Shown: positions 1 through 9,312 of the stretch, piece after piece
How the letters are laid out: each line of letters begins with the position of its first letter
Numbering within the stretch: the stretch's first letter is position 1
DNA from: Triticum aestivum
Lineage: Eukaryota; Streptophyta; Magnoliopsida; Poales; Poaceae
Direction of reading: 5' to 3'
DNA: 64,000 nucleotides
NCBI RefSeq assembly: GCF_018294505.1
Contig: NC_057794.1
Coordinates: 189,257,064-189,321,063, forward strand
Notes under the pieces: model-generated
What the model was told of the DNA's origin: nothing
What the model saw: the letters and a program-made list of their open reading frames with translations, nothing else
The model's database searches: none
Position numbers and translations under genes: made by a program

Positions 1-59
1 ACGCTGGAAACGGCAAGAGTTGGAGTACAAATTGGGAAAGTTATATCCGGGGTGTTACA
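1..59 (-). mobile_element. Outer edge of an LTR of the B family (element lies left of the window)
   Basis: These bases match the right ends of both LTRs of element B (12700-12758 and 22681-22739) with only a few changes and end in GGTGTTACA, the complement of the usual TGTAAC start. The next bases (60 onward) are not the B internal sequence that follows the inner end of the 3' LTR at 12759, so this is the outer end of a minus-strand element or solo LTR. Its duplication cannot be checked because the other end is outside the window. Confidence 0.85.
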
Positions 60-283
60 GGGGGATATGACTGGTCATCTATCTCTGAATCCTCCTCTGA
101 GGAGCTATCTGTAACCAACAAGAAATCTGCATCGACAAGTAGCACTGACTGCTCAGAAGACCTTGTTTTCACTCCAGATTTTCCCATGACTAACTCAAAT
201 GGATGATGCACAGGAAGAGTAGATGAATGTATAAACATTGTTGACAAATGGAATGCATTATGAAAAAAATATGTCATGATACA
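60..283 (-). pseudogene. Acidic, serine-rich coding remnant, downstream part
   Basis: On the minus strand an open frame runs from about 289 to the LTR edge at 59, where it is cut off. A likely exon starts after a TTAG acceptor near 196 and encodes a short basic stretch followed by an acidic tract with SSSEEDSEIDDQSYPP. It is not part of any LTR element here. With element A removed, it lies downstream of the 46894-47160 segment, which ends in a similar acidic motif. I do not recognise the protein. A host gene exon or the N-terminal part of a Mutator-like transposase gene, which often has such tracts, are both possible. Splice sites are inferred by eye. Confidence 0.4.
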
Positions 284-380
284 ATTCACATATACGATGA
301 CTGGCTAAACAGGTTGGCATTGCATGATTCACGTCTATGATGCCTGGCTAAAGAAGATGGCATTTCATAATTCCCATATA
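284..380. repeat. 43-bp imperfect tandem repeat, 2.3 copies
   Basis: Units 284-326 and 327-369 both begin ATTCAC, contain TGGCTAAA and GGCAT, and are 43 bp long; a partial third unit (ATTCCCATATA) follows at 370-380 and abuts the Stowaway MITE. If the flanking acidic segments are exons, the repeat lies in the intron between them. Confidence 0.75.
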
Positions 381-490
381 CTCCCTTTGTTCCTAAATAT
401 CTTTTTAGAGATTTCAAATGGACTACTACATACAGATGTATATAGACATATTTTAGAGTGTAGATTCACTCATTTTGCTCCGTATGTAGT
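381..490. mobile_element. Stowaway MITE (Thalos-like), left part
   Basis: The segment begins CTCCCTTTGTTCCTAAATAT after a TA dinucleotide (379-380). Its partner at 46845-46891 ends with the inverted repeat of this start and is followed by TA (46892-46893). Together they make an element of about 157 bp with Stowaway-type terminal repeats and a TA duplication, as in the common Triticeae Thalos MITE (name from memory). It is split by element A. Confidence 0.88.
486..490. repeat. Target-site duplication GTAGT, left copy (element A)
   Basis: GTAGT here and at 46840-46844 flank element A exactly, at its TG and CA termini. The perfect match shows that both LTRs belong to one insertion in spite of the 39.6 kb of later DNA inside the left one. 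Confidence 0.92.
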
Positions 491-916
491 TGCTACCTCT
501 TGAGCATGCATTGGTTTTCCCTTGAAGAGGAAGGGTGATGCGGCAAAGTAGCGTAAGTATTTCCCTCTGTTTTTGAGAAGCAAGGTATCAATCCAGTAGG
601 AGACCACATGCGAGTCACCTTGTACCTACACAAACAAATAAGAACCTCGCAACCAATGCAATAAAGGGTTTGTCAATCCCTTCACGGCCACTTGCAAGAG
701 TGAAATCTGATAGAGATAATAATAATAAGATAAATATTTTTGGTATTTTTATGATATAGATTGAAAGTAAAGATTGCAAAATAAAATAGATTGGAAACTT
801 GTATGATGGAGAATAGACCCGGGGGCCATAGGTCTCACTAGTGGCTTCTCTCAAGATAGCATAAGTATTACGGTGGGTGAACAAATTACTGTCGAGCAAT
901 TGATAGAAAAAGCGAA
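491..916 (-). mobile_element. Element A 3' LTR, segment 1
   Basis: Aligns with 45281-45706 from TGCTACCTCTT to the GCGAA target site, with about 17 substitutions in 426 bp by eye (about 4%). Interrupted at 917 by element G; continues at 40558. Confidence 0.92.
912..916. repeat. Target-site duplication GCGAA, left copy (element G)
   Basis: The right copy at 40553-40557 reads ACGAA. The uninterrupted LTR at about 45702-45706 has GCGAA, so the right copy has changed G to A. Confidence 0.85.
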
Positions 917-1388
917 TGTCGGTGTCAAAACCGGCGGATCTCGGGTAGGGGGTCCCGAACTGTGCGTCTAAGGCGTATGGTAACAGGAGGCAGGGGACAC
1001 GATGTTTACCCAGGTTTGGGCCCTCTTGATGGAGGTAATACCCTACGTCCTGCTTGATTGTTCTTGATGATATGAGTATTACAAGAGTTGATCTACCACG
1101 AGATCAGAGAGACTAAACCCTAGAAGCTAGCCTATGGTATGATTGTATGTTATCCTGCGGACTAAAACTCTCCGGTTTATATAGACACCGGAGGGGGCTA
1201 GGGTTACACAAGGTCGGTTACAAGGGAGGAGATTTACATATCCGTCTTGCCTAGCTTGCCTTACATGCCAAGGAGAGTCCCATCCGGACACGGGACGAAG
1301 TCTTCAATCTTGTATCTTCATAGTCCAACAGTCCGGCCAAAGGATATAGTCCGGCTATCCGGAGACACCCTAATCCAGGACTCCCTTA
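917..1388 (-). mobile_element. Element G 3' LTR
   Basis: Starts TGTCGGTGTCAAAACC and ends ACTCCCTTA where the 5' LTR (40081-40552) ends ACTCCCTCA. The terminal CA has become TA on the plus strand, so the element-sense end TG reads TA. A TTTATATA box lies in the middle of both LTRs. Confidence 0.92.
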
Positions 1389-1402
1389 GTAGCCCCTGAA
1401 CC
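1389..1402 (-). other. Polypurine tract of element G
   Basis: In element sense the tract reads GGTTCAGGGGCTAC directly against the 3' LTR. The same 14 bases occur at 35657-35670 before the 3' LTR of F. It primes plus-strand DNA synthesis in this type of element. Confidence 0.8.
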
Positions 1403-1937
1403 AGGCTTCAATGACGATGAGTCCGGTGCGCAGTATTGTTCTTCGGCATTGCAAGGCGGGTTCCTCCTCCGAATACTCCATGGAAGAGTTTGAACACAAG
1501 AATAGTGTCCGACCCTGAAAAATAAGTTCCACAAACCACTGTAGAGAGAATGATATTTCCACAAATCTAATCCGCTGACATGTTTTGACAACATGACATC
1601 ACGCCATGGCCCGGTCATTATTCAAACCATTTTTCTCAACCAGCACCGCACATATCGCGAGGGGGTTTTCTTGACACGTCTTGTCAAAGCAGAGATCATG
1701 TTCCCCTTATCACAGGATTCTCATCAATACTGACGTGGGTAACCCAACCGTTCCTGTTGTTATGACTCCCAGATCTTTAGGCAAGTCCCAAACGGCCATG
1801 AGGAGGACGCTTGATATTCACCCCCTTTATAACGAGGACAAAACCTTTTCTTTCTCCCTCCCGTGCTCAATCGAATCCTTTCCCCGCCCCGAGTTCTAAC
1901 ACCCAAAGCTCGAGTCAGGCGCTTCGGACCTTCAGCT
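1403..1937 (+). promoter_or_regulatory. 5' flank and presumed promoter of the antisense gene of G
   Basis: No convincing ORF. A TTTATAAC box at 1826-1833 lies about 105 bp before the ATG at 1938, and F has a CATATAAGG box (35229-35237, minus) about 115 bp before its ATG at 35114. Parts of the flank are recognisably similar in F and G. That this drives transcription opposite to gag is inference. Confidence 0.4.
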
Positions 1938-4928
1938 ATGTACGGTTCCAACCTTCAAGGTTGGTGGATGCCCTCCTTTGTAACAGAGGAGGACATCAAG
2001 AAGCTGAGAGAGGCCAGATATTTGACCGCCGAAATTTCACATAGACTCACTTCCCGAGGGCAGGTCGTTCCTACTCCCGAACCCACCGAGAGTGTCGTGT
2101 TCATCTCCCACTTCCTCCGAGGACTAGGCCTCACTCTAGATCCCTTTGTCAGGGCTCTTATGTTCTACTATGGGCTGGATTTCCATGATCTAGCCCCGGA
2201 CTCCCTTCTTCACATCTCGTTATTTATTGTTGTATGTGAGGCCTTCCTCCGCATTACCCCTCACTTCGGTCTGTGGCTCAAGACCTTCGATGTGAAGCCG
2301 AAGATGATCGAGGTGTAGCACACAGAGTGCGGAGGTGCTTTAATAAGCAAAATTGCTGATGCTCCATGGCCAGAGGGTTCCTTCCCAGAGGTGTCCGGAT
2401 TGTGGCAGCGGGAGTGGTTTTACATCACAGCTCCCCGAAGTGCCAAGTGGGTAGCCGCCCCCACCTTTCGCTCGGGCCCCCACCGGAACTGATGTCATGG
2501 ATCAGCAGGGGGCTGAGCTGGGGTCCAGCAAAGGACGTGCCAATATTGTAGAGCCGTATTCGAGATCTCTTTGACAGAGATTTCAGTCTGGTTAAGGTAA
2601 CACAAGTTATGCTAGTTCATCGAGTCCAGCCTTGCAAACACCGGCCCCTCCGTATGTGGGAATTCAACCCGGAAGGATCGCGAGCTATTCAGCATTTCCT
2701 TGGCATGACGCTCGAAAAGATGTACAAATCGTTCTTCGGACCCCTAATAAAGTGTCCGGACACCTCCGAGGACGTGGGTTTGAGCTGCAATCGCCGTGCT
2801 TCCCAAGTAAGTAATCCCATGGCCGAACCTGCCGTCCTTTTATTTATCATGACATCATTCTGAAGAGTCGCTCTTTGACCAGTACTGGATAACAAAGGTG
2901 AAGATGATGAGGTGTTCGGCCCCCCTTCCTTAGGGCTTGGACAATCCGGTGCTGGAAAAGATGCTCGAGCCGACACCTTATCTAGTGCCCTTAAAGGAAG
3001 ATGAAGGGGGAATAAAGAGGGCGAAAGCGGGCCTCATTCGCTACTTATTCCAACCGAGGGAATGAGCGCCTCCGCGAGGGAGGATAACCAAGGGGAAGAA
3101 TCTGACATTCTCTCTCCCCGAGGAAGGAAGAGGACTACCTCTGAAGATCCGAAAACTAAGGTTTCCAAACGGGAGAAGAAATCTCCGCCAGAGGGTCCTG
3201 CCCCGGAGGGTATTCTTGCCGCACAATGTCCGCGCGGGGATCAGCCCTCAACCGAGCTGTAAGTAATCAAAAAGTATCTAATAGTGAAAATATCCCACTT
3301 TACTTCCGAAGACAATAACCGATGCTTATAAATTGTAGTTCGGATCGTAGCCCTTCTCGACAGAGTCCGTCTTCGGGGGATCTTCTTCCGGAGATGATGG
3401 AGAGCGAAACGCCTCCCCCTGACACGCCGCCTCATGAGGCGGGCGATCCTGAAGTGTCATCGCGGAGGGTGTCTCCGGATCTGCCAAGGCCAGAGGATAA
3501 CCCTTTGGCTACCCGGAATCCCCAGTATCCGGCTCCTAAGGAGAGCGGCAGCAAGAGTCCGGAACCGCACAGTGTGCAGTCAGACGCACTGAAGGATCTT
3601 CTGGGGCAAGCGGCCGTCTCGGAAGCGCATTGTACATTGATGGGTACGGTAATTGAAAGGATTTCATCCGCTGAAAATGGATTGCACGAAGCCTTTATGA
3701 GTCTGCTGAAAGGCTTTGAGGTACGTGAAATAGGGTATGTTTTTGGTAGTACCGCACACGTTAGGTGTGCCCTATGCAGATAGTAGCCCCTGAGACTCTG
3801 GTTGTCGTCGAGAACGGCGGTAACCCGAGGATCATATTCCTAGGTAATAACCCGACTGCCTTTATGTGCAGGCGGCTGAGGCTCCAGTGGCTAGCCGAAC
3901 TGATGGGTTTGCCGAGCTAAAGCGGCAACTTGATGCGGCCGATGCCGATATCATGCTTGTCAACCAGCAGCTTGACGAGGCACAGGGTAAGTGATTTCTC
4001 TGGTGATTGTCACATAATAAGAGGAGCATGATGCCAGTATCTTTAATATGTTGTGACTGCATATGGAGCTGCCACCATGGAGACCCTTCGGGCGGAGCTT
4101 GCCCGAGCCAAGAAACAAGCAAGGAGTAGCAATGCGGCTGCTCTAAAGGCGGCCGAAGAGTTGAGGGCCGAACAGGCCGCGCATTGCGAGAGCAAGGAAA
4201 GAATGGCCAAAATGGCTGTAGAGTTAAAAGATGCCGCTGACAATTACCAGCTTCTTGAAGAATAAAGCCGAGCAAGGGCGACGGACCTGGAGAAGGCCCT
4301 GGTAGCTGCCAAGGAAGCCCGCTCCAAAATTAGAGTGATGAAGGAGGAGCTGCATCAAGCTGCAGATATCGTGTCTGAGAAGCCCTTCTTGTTGTGGACT
4401 AAGTTCGGAGATCCGTAGTATGCTCCTCTTGACCGACTATGGAGTTCTGCGGATGCTTACGTGGATTTGGCTGCAAGTGCTGCTGATGCGGCTGAATACT
4501 TCAAGGATCAGAAAGATCGTGAAGTGGAAAAGCTGTTCTGGTCATAGTTTCATGCTCCAGTCCGTCCGCTGCTGTTGAATGAGCGAATGGCCGAGTGGGC
4601 TGAGCTCCATAGGTTGTCCGGACTTGCCATGAGGTCCGTTGTGGATCATCTGTGGCTGAGAGGGCCAAGGCCGAATAGCTATTTTAGTTTAGTGCAACAA
4701 TTCCTTGGTGCTATGCCGCGCATCGATGCTATGAAGAGATCGACGTGCATAGAGGGTGCGCGGATGGCCTTTGCCCGTGCCAAGACATACTGGGCGGAGA
4801 TGGAGGCCACCACTGTTGCGACACAGGGTTCGGCCGTAGGCCGAGTGGCTGCCGAGCACTACTTTGAAGAAGTTCTTGAAGGCGCTCATTCGATAGAGGC
4901 TCAATGCTCGAAGAATATTATGTTCTAG
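1938..4928 (+). pseudogene. Antisense multi-exon gene of element G (Transposase_28-like N-terminus, coiled-coil middle)
   Basis: Exon 1 (1938-2806) encodes a domain with ISHFLRGLGL, MFYYGLDFHDLAP and FGLWLKTFDVKP, which I recognise as the 'putative gypsy type transposon' family (PF04195, from memory). It ends at a GTAAGT donor (2807). Further donors are at 3259 (GTAAGT), 3721 (GTACGT) and 3987 (GTAAGT), with acceptors TTGTAG at 3333-3338 and GTGCAG at 3866-3871; exon 3 is 3339-3720 and exon 4 is 3872-3986. The last exon (about 4060-4928) begins with an Ala/Glu/Lys coiled coil and ends with a block containing RSTCIEGARMAFARAK, also present in F. Breaks: stops at 2316, 2549, 4263, 4416 and 4545 and a frameshift near 2475 in a C run. 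No catalytic site is recognised and the function is unknown. Confidence 0.65.
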
Positions 4929-4985
4929 TGACATGTACTTCCATTGTAAAAGCAATGTTTTATTGAGTTATCAAGGCTGTATTTA

Positions 4986-5387
4986 GAGCTTGTTTGGGAC
5001 TTCTCTACTCAAAATTCAGCTCTGCTGCAGAAAACACAAGCCAAACGGGGTAGCTCCATGATATGCCGCTCCGCAAAAAACTAGATTCTGGGGTACAACT
5101 GCCAGTTTTTTATGAAGCTCTTCAGGGGGTGCTCCAAAAAACTCTAGAAGCTAGAGTTAGGTGGAAATTACCCACCACTGCCACCAGTAAGTGGATACCC
5201 CTTCGTTTCTCCCCCTCAACCAATCAAATAGACCCTATCCACCAAATTCCTCATTCTTGAAGCTGGAGCTAGATGGCAGCCAAACATTCTCTTTGGTAAT
5301 ACTACAAGTTCTAGATGAAACTGCTCCAAAGTGAATTTAGTAGAGAGAAACCGGATTTTGTGAAGCGGAGCAGTCCCAAACAGGCCC
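4986..5387. mobile_element. Tourist-like (PIF/Harbinger) MITE in element G
   Basis: The left end GAGCTTGTTTGGGACTTCTC and the inverted right end GGGCCTGTTTGGGACTGCTC are terminal repeats, flanked by TTA at 4983-4985 and 5388-5390. The 402-bp element has no ORF of note. The matching part of F (right of 32049) lacks it, so it entered G after the two copies separated. A TTA duplication with GGGCCTGTTTGG ends fits Tourist/Harbinger MITEs. Confidence 0.82.
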
Positions 5388-5390
5388 TTA

Positions 5391-6529
5391 TACTTTTGCC
5401 CAAAAGTACTATGATGCCTCCTGTGCGGCCGTTTATGTATATATGTATATAACCTCAAAGTTTGCAGTCGTCAGCTTCCTCCCCCACACATATAATGCGG
5501 GGGTGTTTGCAGAAAACGCGAATCCACACTTGATCCAACATCTTGGTCCATTAAGTAGGTGGTAGCACAGCGAACGAGGCAATCAAACTATATTGCTTTA
5601 ACACTTTCACTTAGCCATAGGAGTTTGATGGTGGGGCTACTATATAGCCCCTGCTACTTCTGCGCTTGTCCGAATACGGGGCGTGTACATACATGACCTG
5701 GAAACGGCCCTTCGTTAATGTAGAGGAATCCTGAAGATTCCGTTGAGTCATCGAGTGGTTGACCAGTCCCTCGCTATATCATGACAGTCAGTTTTCGGCT
5801 TTCTCTACTGAGGTGCTCATCCGGACGAACCAGGGCACAATCGCAGTAGTTCTCCCAGTGCTACCTTAGCCGATATAACGGAACGTTAGGTACCAAAACG
5901 TGGGAGCCGGGCAAACCCAACATTTGATCGAAGACATGATTCGGAGCTGATGCATATAGGGCCAAACTCACGACGCCGAACACTCCCTAAGGTGTTCGGT
6001 CTTTATAACATATACCGGGCTAAACAATGCCCTTAATAATAAACCCCATGTGTCCAGGTATGTGCAATATCCTGACGTGGCCACATGCCAATAACCTCAG
6101 CATCCTTCTCAGTTGTGTGGAGTATCCGAAGGATGTGAGCAACAAGAGACAGTAAAAAAGGTTTACACAGGGTCTTAATGTAAAAAGAAACCTTTGGCGG
6201 GTCCCTGCTGCACGTCTGCGCCTGTGTCTCCGTTGTGCCGTGTCCTAGACGGGTCTAGCATGATTGTCATCTGTAAAAGGAAAGAACTTATGTGAAAGTT
6301 GTTGTGCCAAAAAAAGAAGGAAGAATTGGTTATTATCAATGAACTATCAAAATTCAGGAGAAGTTAAGTTGAGCCGGGCTGGCCCTAATTACGCGCGGGA
6401 AGCCCTTGGTATCGTCTATGAGGGTTTGATCATTAAACCAATCTCATGTAAATGTGGTGAAACGCCAGACTTGTCTAACCGTGTCCGTGGTCTTGACGAC
6501 CTGTCACTTTTCCTGGTTGGTGAGGCCGT
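5391..6529. other. Non-coding spacer of element G between the antisense gene and protease
   Basis: No reading frame with recognisable similarity. Parts, such as the TCACTTAGCCATAG stretch near 5610 and the block at 5810-5960, resemble the spacer of F at about 31400-31830 on the opposite strand, so this is an ancestral part of the element. It occupies the position of RT and integrase in complete elements. Confidence 0.7.
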
Positions 6530-7293
6530 CTAGTTCGCGGCTGTTAAAGCCGCCGCATCCTCTTCCACATGTAAAAAATGTTCGGTATTTCTGCTAACTG
6601 TGATGATGCCACGTGGACCGGGCATCTTAAGCTGGAGAAAAGCATAATGCGGTATTGCATTAAAACGAGCGAAAGCCGCTCTTCCGAGTAGTGCTTGATA
6701 ACCACTTCGGAATGGAGCGACGTGGAAAGTTAACCTTTCGCTTCGGAAGTTATCAGGAGAACCGAATATGACCTCTAGCACTAGAGAGCCCGTACAGCGG
6801 GCCTCTTGGCCTGGTATTACTCCCTTGAAGGTAGTATTACTGTGGCTTATTTGTGTCAATTTTATCCCCATTTTGCGGACTGTGTCCTGATATATCAGGT
6901 TTAGATCACTGCCGCCGTCCATGAGGACTCGTGTGAAATGGTACACGTTTATTATTGGGTCTAACACCAAGGCCGCCAGTCCTTTGTGCCGGATACTTGT
7001 CGCGTGATCCCAATGATCAAAAGTGATCGGGCAGGCCAACCAGGGGTTGAGCCTAGGGGTGACGGGCTCTATGGCGCGTGTATCTCGGAGTGTATGCTTG
7101 CTTCTCCTCTTCGTCACATGGATCATGTTTACCGTTTTAACCTTTGGTGGGAACTTTTTCTGTCCTCCGGTGCTTTGCTGGCGAGGTTCATCCTCTTCTT
7201 CGCTTGGTGTCTCTTCCCCTTTGTGTTCGGCGTTTAGCTTACCGGCCTGCTTGAAGACCCGACATTCTCTGTGGGTGTGATTTGCAGGTTTGT
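6530..7293 (-). pseudogene. Element G gag C-terminus and retroviral-type aspartic protease
   Basis: The frame from 7126 to the stop at 6530 (198 residues) contains LVLDPIINVYHFTRVLMDGG, where DGG takes the place of the usual DTG of retrotransposon proteases, as in F. It continues QDTVRKMGIKL and ends with LKMPGPRGIITV, in parallel to F (30158-30835). Upstream, a frameshifted zinc-binding motif (CQIHGTP) is broken by element E at 7298. No RT follows. The protease would process gag; this copy is cut off from its 5' part by 30 kb. Confidence 0.75.
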
Positions 7294-7298
7294 CGGGG
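7294..7298. repeat. Target-site duplication CGGGG, left copy (element E)
   Basis: The right copy at 37707-37711 is TGGGG. Joining across the site restores continuity of the gag sequence of G around its zinc-binding motif. One C-to-T difference. Confidence 0.8.
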
Positions 7299-8541
7299 TG
7301 CTACCTCTTGAGCTTGCTTTGGATTTCCCCAAAGAGGAAGGGATGATGCAGCAGAGTAGCGTAAGTATTTCCCTCAGTTTTTGAGAACCAAGGTATCAAT
7401 CTAGTAGGAGGCCACGCTCAAGTCCCTCGTACCTGCACAAAACGATAGCTACTCGCAACCAACGGGATTAGGGTTGTCAATCCCTTCATGGTCACTTACG
7501 AGAGTGAGATCTGATAGATATAATATTTTTGGTATTTTTGGTGTAAAGATGCAAAGTAAAAAGTAAAAGGCAAAGTAAATAGCAAAGCAATATTAAAGTG
7601 ATGGAGATTGATATGATGAGAATAGACCCAGGGCCATAGGTTTCACTAGTGGCTTCTCTCAAGAGCATAAGTATTCTACGGTGGGTGAACAAATTACTGT
7701 TGAGCAATTGACAGAATTGAGCATAGTTATGAGAATATCTAGGCATGATCATGTATATAGGCATCATGTCCATGACAAGTAGACCAAAACGATTCTGCAT
7801 CTACTACTATTACTCCACTCATCGACCGCTATCCAGCATGCATCTAGAGTATTAAGTTAAAAACAGAGTAACGCTTTAAGCAAGATGACATGATGTAGAG
7901 AGATAAATTCATGCAATATGAAATAAACCCCATCTTGTTATCCTCGATGGCAACGATGCAATACGTGCCTTGCTGCCCCTTCTGTCACTGGGAAAGGACA
8001 CCGCAAGATCGAACCCAAAGCTAAGCACTTCTCCCATGGCAAGAACTACCAATCTAGTTGGCCAAACCAAACGGATAATTCGAAGAGACTTGCAAAGATA
8101 ACCAATCATGCATAAAAGAATTCAGAGAAGATTCAAATATTATTCATAGATAGACTTGATCATAAACCCACAATTCATCGGTCTCGACAAAAAACACCGC
8201 AAAAAGAAGATTACATCGAATAGATCTCCACGAGAGAGGGGGAGAACTTTGTATTGAGATCCAAAAAGAGAGAAGAAGCCATCTAGCTACTAACTATGGA
8301 CCCGAAGGTCTGAGGTAAACTACTCACACTTCATCGGAGGGGCTATGATGATGTAGAAGCCCTTCGTGATGACGTCCCTCTTCCGGCGGAGCTCCAGAAC
8401 AGGCCCCAAGATGGGATCTCATGTATACAGAAAGTTGCGGTGGTGGAATTAGGTTTTTGGCTCCTGTTCTGATCGTTTGGGGGTACGTAGGTATGTATAG
8501 GAGGAAGGAGTACATCGGTGGAGCACGAAGGGGCCCACGAG
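7299..8541 (-). mobile_element. Element E 3' LTR, segment 1
   Basis: Starts TGCTACCTCTTGAGC and parallels 36156-37384. It stops inside GGGCCCACGAG, where element B entered. The uninterrupted version GGGCCCACGAGGCAGGG is visible at 37374-37390. Confidence 0.92.
8537..8541. repeat. Target-site duplication ACGAG, left copy (element B)
   Basis: ACGAG at 8537-8541 and at 22740-22744 flank the TGTAACACC and GGCGTTACA termini of B exactly. Confidence 0.93.
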
Positions 8542-9285
8542 TGTAACACCCTCGATGCGACTATAGCTCCCACGTGTCGAGGCACGACTTAGAGACATAA
8601 TCACATGGAAGGCATATGTCGCAAGTTAGGCAATCTTCACAACATCCCATGTAATATGAATAATAAAGGGGAGATAACATAGTTGGCTTACACTCGCCAC
8701 GTCAATCAAGTACATAAATAACAATACATCATCCAAACACTCATGGCCCGACTACGGCGCCAAAATAAAAGAGAACCCAACATGCGACAACGGTCCCGTT
8801 CACCCCCAACTGGGCACCACTACTGATCATCGGGAAAGGAAACATAGTATCACTGAGAGTCTTCGTCGAACTCCCACTTGAGCTCGTACTCGTCACCTGG
8901 AGCGTAATCACCTGGACCTGCATCTGGAGTTATAGTAACTGTGAGCCACAGGGACTCAGCAATCTCGCACCCTCGCGATCAACACTATTTAAGCTTATAG
9001 GAAGGGTAAGGCAAAATATATGTGGAGTTGCAGCAAGCGACTAGCATATATGGTGGCTATCTTATTCGCAAAAGAGAGGGAGAAGAGGAGGCAAAGCGCC
9101 AGCGTGAAAACCTAGAGGAACAACCTGCGCAAACATTACTCCAACACCGTGTCCACTTCCCGGACTCCGCCGAGAAGAGGCCATCACGGTAACACACTCA
9201 GTTGATTCATTTTAATTAAGTTAAGGTTCAAGTTATCTACAACCGGACATTAACAAATTCCCATCTGCCCATAACAGCGGGCACG

Positions 9286-9312
9286 ACTTTCGAAAGTTCA
9301 ATCCCTGCAGGG
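9286..9312 (-). promoter_or_regulatory. Palindrome pair in the LTR of B (ACTTTCGAAAGT and CCCTGCAGGG)
   Basis: A 12-bp palindrome ACTTTCGAAAGT (9286-9297) and a 10-bp palindrome CCCTGCAGGG (9303-9312) are 5 bp apart. The 5' LTR has ACTTTTGAAAGT (18875-18886, one C-to-T change) and CCCTGCAGGG (18892-18901). The same arrangement occurs in the LTRs of C and D. A regulatory role is inferred from conservation only. Confidence 0.5.

Noticed and set aside
1681..1899. Upstream ORF before the antisense gene of G
   Set aside because: Not open in the same frame in F; probably flank sequence similar at the DNA level only.
3862..4275. Minus-strand ORF of 137 residues in G
   Set aside because: Shadow of the Ala/Glu-rich coiled-coil exon of the plus-strand gene.
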